From Candidatus Woesearchaeota archaeon (GTDB lineage Archaea; Nanobdellota; Nanobdellia; Woesearchaeales; WJKL01): a DNA stretch of 12,191 bases. Numbering within the stretch: the stretch's first letter is position 1; every line of letters begins with the position of its first letter. Positions 6,157 through 10,674 of this stretch are shown here, piece by piece. The translations under genes were made by a program, and so were the position numbers. The notes under the pieces were generated by a model. That model made no database searches. It was not told the DNA's origin and worked only from the letters and a program-made list of their open reading frames with translations. Location of the stretch: NCBI GenBank assembly GCA_014729145.1, contig WJKL01000090.1, positions 1-12,191 of the forward strand. Reading direction: 5' to 3'.

Positions 6157-6874
6157 AATATTTCTTTATTTTTTTAATATGTTTAGGACTAGAGAATCCT
6201 ATTTTATTCATCCATTTGATAAGATTTTGATTTCCATTTAATTCTATCCTATTGATAATTGTATATCCTTGTTTTGTTCTAAAGTCTATTATTTTATAAT
6301 CATATTTTTCTACTATTTTGAAATCTTGATTTTTTAACCAATTGGCTATTTCTTTTGTAAAATTTTTGCTTTTTGAAGAAAATGATATAACTGGATAATA
6401 AGGGTATTTTTTGTATTTTTTCTTAAATGAGATAGAACCATCTGTATCTATTACTCCTTTGACAAATTGAATAATTAAATTATTATTAGCGAATATTTTA
6501 TTTGGGATTTTTAATGTTTTATATTTAGATCCAAGAGGTAAACCAATAATTTTTGTTAAATATGTTATTAGTGCTTTTGAAAAAACTCTAAATCCAAAGG
6601 TAGTTTCTTTATCAAAGAGTTTAATATCTGGAGAAAATCCAAAAACCTTGGTAAATTTTTGTTTTATTATCTTGTTATAAAATTCCTTTTCATCTTTTGG
6701 ATTACCAACACATTTTAATGAGTATTCATATTTATTTGGCCTATATCCTAAACTTCCGTCTCCAGCAAAAACCCCTATTAAATATGCTAAATCTTGATTA
6801 ATCTTTTTAGGAATTTTTAGACCTTTTGCTTTATCTTTTTTACTGAGGGAAATTTTTTGTAACATTTTAATCAT
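6146..6874 (-). CDS. LAGLIDADG homing endonuclease, intact, 242 aa
   Basis: This is a free-standing double-motif LAGLIDADG protein. Motif 1 is LAYLIGVFAGDG (29-40, catalytic Asp39) and motif 2 is FVKGVIDTDG (137-146, Asp145); each is followed by the usual DNA-binding beta-strand region. The length matches two-motif archaeal enzymes of about 160-250 aa. Such enzymes cut 14-40 bp sites and spread introns or themselves. The gene ends 8 bp after tRNA-iMet on the opposite strand and is paralogous to the frameshifted gene at 5184-5880. The ATG at 6874 is used; a second ATG at 6865 is possible. TATA box TTTATATATC is at 6900-6909, so the message is nearly leaderless. A 12-bp inverted repeat (6858-6899) covers the expected transcription start and start codon. 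The very AT-rich codon use (many Lys, Asn, Ile) differs from the neighbouring housekeeping genes and suggests transfer. Confidence 0.92.
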   Translation of the reverse strand: MIKMLQKISLSKKDKAKGLKIPKKINQDLAYLIGVFAGDGSLGYRPNKYEYSLKCVGNPKDEKEFYNKIIKQKFTKVFGFSPDIKLFDKETTFGFRVFSKALITYLTKIIGLPLGSKYKTLKIPNKIFANNNLIIQFVKGVIDTDGSISFKKKYKKYPYYPVISFSSKSKNFTKEIANWLKNQDFKIVEKYDYKIIDFRTKQGYTIINRIELNGNQNLIKWMNKIGFSSPKHIKKIKKYWKK

Positions 6875-6899
6875 CCATCTTTAATTCTAAAATGTTACA
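6858..6899. promoter_or_regulatory. 12-bp perfect inverted repeat over the endonuclease start, possible operator
   Basis: TGTAACATTTTA (6858-6869) is mirrored by TAAAATGTTACA (6888-6899) with an 18-nt centre. It starts right after the TATA box and spans the predicted transcription start and both candidate start codons. Because transcription should begin inside it, a DNA operator is more likely than an RNA hairpin. A homing target site is an alternative. Confidence 0.6.
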
Positions 6900-6954
6900 G
6901 ATATATAAATTTAACCCGAAAGTACAAAGTTCATAAAGCATTCATTCCGATACC

Positions 6955-7092
6955 TTTTTAAATAAACCAATCTATCAAATTCATATATCAAGAGATATGG
7001 CGGTTAGCGCTTCCATATGCTGGAGATAGAGAATTTATTTCTTTATACTCCTTATTGATAAAAATAATTATAAAATTGCAAAGGTGAAAAAT
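6955..7092 (+). promoter_or_regulatory. rps15 promoter and leader
   Basis: A TATA-like stretch TTTTTAAATAAA (6955-6966) would start transcription near 6990, giving a leader of about 100 nt. The leader holds a hairpin ATATGG/CCATAT (6995-7000/7013-7018) and, overlapping it, a ten-codon frame (6997-7029, MAVSASICWR then TAG). A second TATA-like site (TATATA, about 6983-6988) is possible. GGTGA at 7083-7087 is the ribosome-binding motif for rps15. Confidence 0.45.
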
Positions 7093-7548
7093 ATGGCAAG
7101 AATGCATTCAAGAAAAAAAGGAAAAGCTGGAAGCAAAAGACCAGAAAGAAAAGGAACTCCTTCATGGGTGAGATATAAATCAAAAGAGATGGAGATGCTT
7201 ATCTCAAAGCTGGCAAAGGAAGGAAAGACACCATCTCAAATTGGTTTGATATTAAGGGATTCTTATGGTATTCCTGACATCAAAGGAATTATAGGAAAGA
7301 AGATAACAAAATTGCTGGAAGAAAAAGAACTTATGTCAAAACTTCCTGAAGATCTTTTGGCTTTGATTAAGAAGAATATAAAATTGAAAAGACACATGGA
7401 AGAAAACCATAAAGATGAATCAGCAAAACGAGGGATAATATTAACAGAGAGCAAGATCAAGAGGCTTGTCAAATATTACAAAAAAATAGGAAAGATAGAG
7501 GAAGATTGGAAATATCACCCTGATAGGGTTAGGATGTATATAGAATAA
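7093..7548 (+). CDS. rps15: Small ribosomal subunit protein uS15 (archaeal S15)
   Basis: This is 151 residues with the start MARMHSRKKGKAGSKRP, the typical basic N-terminal extension of archaeal/eukaryal S15, then the helical core (PSQIGLILRDSYGIPDIKGIIGKKITKLL) and the C-terminal signature ESKIKRLVKYYKKIGKIEEDWKY (tail LPEDW-type). uS15 binds 16S rRNA in the central domain of the small subunit. A GTG at 7084 is in frame but is part of the ribosome-binding motif GGTGA; the ATG at 7093, six bases further on, matches the family N-terminus and is chosen. The DHH nuclease gene starts 2 bp after the stop, so the pair is an operon, an arrangement common in archaea. Confidence 0.97.
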   Translation: MARMHSRKKGKAGSKRPERKGTPSWVRYKSKEMEMLISKLAKEGKTPSQIGLILRDSYGIPDIKGIIGKKITKLLEEKELMSKLPEDLLALIKKNIKLKRHMEENHKDESAKRGIILTESKIKRLVKYYKKIGKIEEDWKYHPDRVRMYIE

Positions 7549-7550
7549 AG

Positions 7551-8948
7551 ATGCAAAAATACAATGATTTTGATGCATCTGTTGAGAAAGCAGTAGAAGA
7601 GTTCAAAAAATGGGACAAAGATGAAAAGATAGAGGTTGTTTCTCATCTGGATGCTGATGGAATAACAGCCTGCGCAATCCTGACAAAGGCATTAAACAGA
7701 GATAACAGGAAATATGATATTTCTATAATCAAACAGCTGACGATGGATGAGATAAAAGAACTGGCTGAAAGAAAAAGCCGATATTTTATCTTTACAGATC
7801 TTGGAAGCGGACAGATAAAAGATATGCTTGATAATCTAGGAGATAAGAATATTCTTGTATTGGATCATCATCAGATAGTGGAAGGGAATAAAGACAGCCT
7901 TATCCATGTAAATCCGCATATGTTTGATATAGACGGCTCAAAAGAGATAGCAGGAAGCGGAGTTGTTTATCTGTTTGCAAAAAAGCTTAATGAAAAAAAC
8001 AAAGATCTTGCGCATCTTGCTGTGATCGGAGCTATAGGTGATGTTCAGGAAGACGGGAATTTTATGAGGATGAACAAAGAGATTCTTGAAGATGCGGTTG
8101 AGCAGGACAAGATAATGATTGAAAGGGGTTTAAGGCTTTTTGGAAGACAGACAAAGCCAATACATAAGGTTTTAGAATACAGCACTGACCCTTATATTCC
8201 AGGAGTAAGCGGAAGCGAGTCAGGAGCAATACAGTTTCTCCACCAGATAGGTATAGAGCCTAAGAACAAAAGCAAATGGAAAAGGATAGTAGATCTGACT
8301 GATGAAGAGAAAAAAATATTGACTACAGGGATAATCATGAAAAGATTTGGAGAAGAGAATCCACAGGATGTTTTGGGAAATAATTATGTTATCTGTTCTG
8401 AGGAGAAAGGATCACCTACAAGAGATGCAAGGGAGTTTGCCACCTTATTGAATGCCTGCGGAAGGATGGACAAGGCTTCTTTTGGTATAGGAACATGTCT
8501 TGGTATTAAGGAAGACAAAAGAAATGCGATGAAAACATTAGCAGCGTATAAAAAAGAGATTGTTGGAGCGATAAAATGGTATAATGAAAATGAAGATAAA
8601 TTGATAAAGAAAGACGGGTTTGTTATAATAAATGCAGAGGACAATATTCCTCCTACAATAATTGGAACTCTTGCTTCAATAATCTCAAAAGGAAATGATC
8701 TGAAAGAAGGAACTTATGTTTTGTCTTTAGCTCGGTCTGATAAAAATATGACCAAAATCAGCCTGAGAGTCAGCGGAATAAGAGAGAACAAAGAGCTGGA
8801 TCTGAGAGATGTTGCAAAAGAGATTGTCAAAGATATAGGCGGAGAAGCAGGAGGACATCAGTTTGCTGCAGGAGCTTTGATTGAAACAGAAAAAGAAGAG
8901 GAATTCTTGAAAGCAGCTGAAAAAGTGTTGTCAGAAAGAAAGATTTAA
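7551..8948 (+). CDS. DHH-family single-strand exonuclease, archaeal RecJ/GAN-like
   Basis: This 465-residue protein carries all DHH/DHHA1 signatures. Motif I is SHLDADGI (31-38), motif II TDLGSG (Asp83), motif III LDHHQ (105-107, the DHH triad), motif IV GAIGDVQ (Asp164), and the C-terminal DHHA1 motif is GGEAGGHQFAAGA (GGH at about 434-436). The aspartates and histidines coordinate two Mn/Mg ions. Archaeal relatives are RecJ-like 5'-3' or 3'-5' single-strand nucleases; one group (GAN) binds the GINS complex at the replication fork and another resembles Cdc45. With all metal ligands present this copy should be catalytically active. It follows rps15 by 2 bp and is surely cotranscribed. Length is normal for archaeal RecJ. 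Oligoribonuclease activity (NrnA-like) cannot be excluded. Confidence 0.92.
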   Translation: MQKYNDFDASVEKAVEEFKKWDKDEKIEVVSHLDADGITACAILTKALNRDNRKYDISIIKQLTMDEIKELAERKSRYFIFTDLGSGQIKDMLDNLGDKNILVLDHHQIVEGNKDSLIHVNPHMFDIDGSKEIAGSGVVYLFAKKLNEKNKDLAHLAVIGAIGDVQEDGNFMRMNKEILEDAVEQDKIMIERGLRLFGRQTKPIHKVLEYSTDPYIPGVSGSESGAIQFLHQIGIEPKNKSKWKRIVDLTDEEKKILTTGIIMKRFGEENPQDVLGNNYVICSEEKGSPTRDAREFATLLNACGRMDKASFGIGTCLGIKEDKRNAMKTLAAYKKEIVGAIKWYNENEDKLIKKDGFVIINAEDNIPPTIIGTLASIISKGNDLKEGTYVLSLARSDKNMTKISLRVSGIRENKELDLRDVAKEIVKDIGGEAGGHQFAAGALIETEKEEEFLKAAEKVLSERKI

Positions 8949-8974
8949 AAACTTAAAATATTTTATCATCTAAA

Positions 8975-9217
8975 ATGAATTATAAAACTAAATCAATAAT
9001 AACGGTAGTGATTCTTGTTTCATTTATGGTTGGTACAGGTGTTTTTATCAATAACCTTGAAGGCACAATAACTGGTTCAATTGTTGTTCCTGTTTGTGAA
9101 TGTGGCGAAGATGCAGACTGTGATGATGGAGATAAATGTACAGGAGATATATGTTTGTATGCAGATGACTGTGAAGCTTCTTTGTGCATACATAATGAAA
9201 TAGAAAACTGCAAATAA
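8975..9217 (+). CDS. Small membrane-anchored Cys-rich extracellular protein, 80 aa
   Basis: Residues 1-27 are a short basic start followed by a hydrophobic helix (SIITVVILVSFMVGTGVFI), a signal anchor or signal peptide. The rest is acidic and contains eight cysteines in 40 residues (CEC, DADC, DKC, TGDIC, ADDC, ASLC, ENC). The spacing (CDDGDKCTGDIC ... C ... CIHNEIENC) resembles extracellular disulfide-bonded Cys-rich repeats of the CTxDxC type seen in secreted proteins, so I infer an exported, disulfide-stabilised domain. Function is unknown. AT-rich DNA after the nuclease gene (TTAAAAACTTAAAATATTTTA) could be its promoter, giving a leaderless message. Its stop codon abuts the stop of the convergent regulator gene with no gap. 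Confidence 0.75.
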   Translation: MNYKTKSIITVVILVSFMVGTGVFINNLEGTITGSIVVPVCECGEDADCDDGDKCTGDICLYADDCEASLCIHNEIENCK

Positions 9218-9487
9218 TTATAATTTATTTCTGATGTTTGAGATGTTTTCAGCTATGTCGCTTCCTTTTTTTGTAAGTTCAAGAAGCTTTAGTCTTCCTT
9301 GTTTTTCAAAAGAAACAAGATTGGCATTTTCCATTTCCTGGAGAATCTTAACAACGTGAGAATAAGTGCAGTCTATTTTTTTTGCTAGTGCAGAAGCGTA
9401 AAGAGCTGCCTTTGAATTTTTTAATTCCACCAGCATCATTGCCGGCTTTTCACGGAAAAAAACATTAAAAATTTCTTTTTTACTCAT
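9218..9487 (-). CDS. Winged-helix transcriptional regulator, MarR/PadR-like fold, 89 aa
   Basis: This is a single-domain winged-helix protein. It has an N-terminal helix (KEIFNVFFREKPAMMLVEL), a helix-turn-helix with recognition helix TYSHVVKILQEMENANLV, a wing (SFEKQGRLKLLELTKKG) and a C-terminal helix (SDIAENISNIRNKL), probably for dimerisation. The family comprises small DNA-binding repressors or activators; no ligand pocket is visible. A GTG start at 9502 would add five residues (MGVFI), but the ATG at 9487 lies about 25 bp below a TATA-like stretch and gives a cleaner N-terminus. A G5 stretch lies between them. Its target is unknown; autoregulation is usual. It ends directly against the convergent Cys-rich protein gene. 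Confidence 0.85.
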   Translation of the reverse strand: MSKKEIFNVFFREKPAMMLVELKNSKAALYASALAKKIDCTYSHVVKILQEMENANLVSFEKQGRLKLLELTKKGSDIAENISNIRNKL

Positions 9488-9505
9488 GATAAAAACCCCC
9501 ACTAA

Positions 9506-9532
9506 AGTATATAGTCGATAATATATTTTGTT
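9506..9532 (-). promoter_or_regulatory. Promoter region of the winged-helix gene
   Basis: On the minus strand AAAATATATTATCGACTATATACT offers two TATA-like boxes in tandem. The proximal one (CTATATAC) is about 25 bp before the ATG at 9487. Its near-symmetry makes an autoregulatory operator plausible. Confidence 0.45.
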
Positions 9533-9727
9533 AAATATCTGTAGAAGTTACACCTTTATATATTTATCGATTTTTGAAATTTTGATTTTTATTTTAAATT
9601 AAATTAATTACTTGTCCAATTTGTTGTAAGTGGAGATTCACGCTCAATAAACTCATTTGGGTATCGTTGGATATTGACAAGAGCGAGACCATATGATCAG
9701 CTTTACTTGAGGAACTTGTGGCCTAGA
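9533..9727. other. Non-coding stretch with promoter-like box and imperfect inverted repeats
   Basis: No credible gene is seen between 9503 and 9789. A box TTTATATAT (about 9553-9561, plus strand) could start a transcript near 9585. Downstream, CTTGTC (about 9611-9616) pairs with GACAAG, and CAATA with TATTG, followed by GAGCG matching CGCTC, so the region could fold. No tRNA, C/D or H/ACA signature is clear. It may be a small RNA gene or decayed sequence. Confidence 0.3.
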
Positions 9728-9767
9728 CCACTGGACACTGGACATTCACCTGCGTAAAGTATATAAA
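9728..9767 (+). promoter_or_regulatory. Shared promoter module, copy B: 26-bp element plus TATA box
   Basis: The 26-bp element (9728-9753) is identical, in opposite orientation, to 5925-5950. TATA box TATATAAA (9760-9767) begins 32 bp after the element start. The ATG of the toxin-like gene follows 22 bp after the box, so the transcript is probably leaderless. Confidence 0.85.
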
Positions 9768-9789
9768 TATCTTTTATTGATTATATTTT

Positions 9790-10134
9790 ATGACAGAAAA
9801 AAATGAAGATATAAAAAATCTTAAAGAGAGGCTTAAAAAATATAAAAAAGAAGACTTAGAATTTAATGATCCCCATTTCACACAACAATTACATCTAAGA
9901 GAAGGAACCAAAAAAGAAGTTATTAATAATTTGTTGAATCCAAAGAATTTAGTTTTTTCTTATAAGGAAAAAGGAAAATATGGGGATACTGTACATTGTT
10001 TGCATTTTAAATTAAGCAATACCAGGACTCTTAGACTTCCTGTAATTTTTGATAGAAATAATAAGAAAGGTTTATATATGCTAACCTATATTAAAAGATA
10101 CAGATCATGGCAAAATATGGTAAGGAAAAGGTGA
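9790..10134 (+). CDS. Probable toxin of a TA pair, DUF4258-like, 114 aa
   Basis: This is a small basic protein with a charged N-terminal helix (MTEKNEDIKNLKERLKKYKK). The segment DPHFTQQLHLREGTKKEVINNLLNPKNLVF and the following strands (DTVHCLHFKL, TLRLPVIFDR, GLYMLTYIKR) fit the pattern of DUF4258-like, RelE-superfamily-type mRNA interferases: a helix ending in 'LLNP', then a beta-hairpin sheet and a C-terminal basic helix (YRSWQNMVRKR). This assignment rests on pattern and context, not on a search. The next gene, six bases later, encodes a DUF2283-like protein, the usual partner of DUF4258 proteins. The TA role, and which partner is toxic, is inferred. Transcription would come from copy B of the shared promoter module. 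Confidence 0.65.
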   Translation: MTEKNEDIKNLKERLKKYKKEDLEFNDPHFTQQLHLREGTKKEVINNLLNPKNLVFSYKEKGKYGDTVHCLHFKLSNTRTLRLPVIFDRNNKKGLYMLTYIKRYRSWQNMVRKR

Positions 10135-10140
10135 TCAAAA

Positions 10141-10479
10141 ATGGCTAAAATTGTCTCATATGATGAAGAAAATGATATACTATCTATTCATAAAGGTTTT
10201 TCTAGGGATGAAAAATTTAAAGGAAATATAGATGTTGGAGAATTAATATTAGATGTTTCTACAAAAGGCAGAATAAAAGGCATTGAAATAATTAATGCAA
10301 CTAAATTCTTTAAAGATTTTGATATAAGAAAAAAGATGTTAGAGAATATTGTTAGTGCTCAATTTACTGCATCTTTAAAGCCAAACAGAATAATGCTAGG
10401 GATTATAATTAAGGCTAAAAATGTTAAAAAGGAAATTCCTGCAAAGATAGCTGTTCCTTTAGAAACGCCTGTTTATTGA
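10141..10479 (+). CDS. DUF2283-family protein, probable antitoxin, 112 aa
   Basis: The N-terminus has the DUF2283 layout: IVSYDEENDILSIHKG, then a variable segment, then VGELILDVSTKGRIKGIEIINATKFF, matching the family pattern of 'YDxExDxLyi ... vivDxdxxGrivGIEIlnas'. The C-terminal half (VSAQFTASLKPNRIMLGIIIKAK, then PAKIAVPLETPVY) is longer than in the shortest members and may hold the partner-binding region. DUF2283 proteins often pair with DUF4258 or other small putative toxins. A GGTGA ribosome-binding motif (10130-10134) overlaps the stop of the upstream gene, so the two are translated from one message. The gene is followed by about 50 bp of AT-rich DNA and then the 39-bp tandem repeats. 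Confidence 0.75.
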   Translation: MAKIVSYDEENDILSIHKGFSRDEKFKGNIDVGELILDVSTKGRIKGIEIINATKFFKDFDIRKKMLENIVSAQFTASLKPNRIMLGIIIKAKNVKKEIPAKIAVPLETPVY

Positions 10480-10531
10480 AAATTAAATATTCTTTATTAT
10501 AGAATTTTAATATTTTGGATATTTTAGTTTA

Positions 10532-10627
10532 CCACTGGTCACTGGACATAATGCGAATGAGTCCAGATAACCACTGGTCACTGGACATAATGCGAATGAG
10601 TCCAGATAACCACTGGTCACTGGACAT
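10532..10627. repeat. 39-bp tandem repeat, about 2.5 copies, carrying the promoter-element core
   Basis: Two identical 39-bp units (10532-10570, 10571-10609) are followed by the first 18 bp of a third (10610-10627), which runs into the promoter module. Each unit starts CCACTGGTCACTGGACAT, the same core as the 26-bp element, and contains an internal inverted repeat CTGGAC/GTCCAG around AATGCGA. The repeats are contiguous with no spacers, so this is not CRISPR. They look like amplified binding sites upstream of the helicase gene. Confidence 0.9.
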
Positions 10628-10649
10628 TTACCCACACAAAATATATAAA
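10610..10649 (+). promoter_or_regulatory. Shared promoter module, copy C: 26-bp element plus TATA box
   Basis: Positions 10610-10635 match copies A and B at 22 of 26 bases. TATA box TATATAAA (10642-10649) again begins 32 bp from the element start. The helicase ATG (10675) is 26 bp below the box, implying a leaderless transcript. Confidence 0.8.
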
Positions 10650-10674
10650 GAAGATTAAAATTATTTAATTGTTT

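Noticed and set aside
7084..7092. GTG start three codons earlier for rps15
   Set aside because: The GTG is part of the GGTGA ribosome-binding motif, and family members begin MARMH as at 7093.
9636..9648. Degenerate fourth copy of the promoter element (TGGAGATTCACG)
   Set aside because: Only about 10 of 12 bases match, the CACTGGA heptamers are missing and no TATA box lies at the fixed distance.
10532..10627. CRISPR array
   Set aside because: The 39-bp units are directly contiguous without variable spacers, there are only about 2.5 of them, and no cas genes are nearby.
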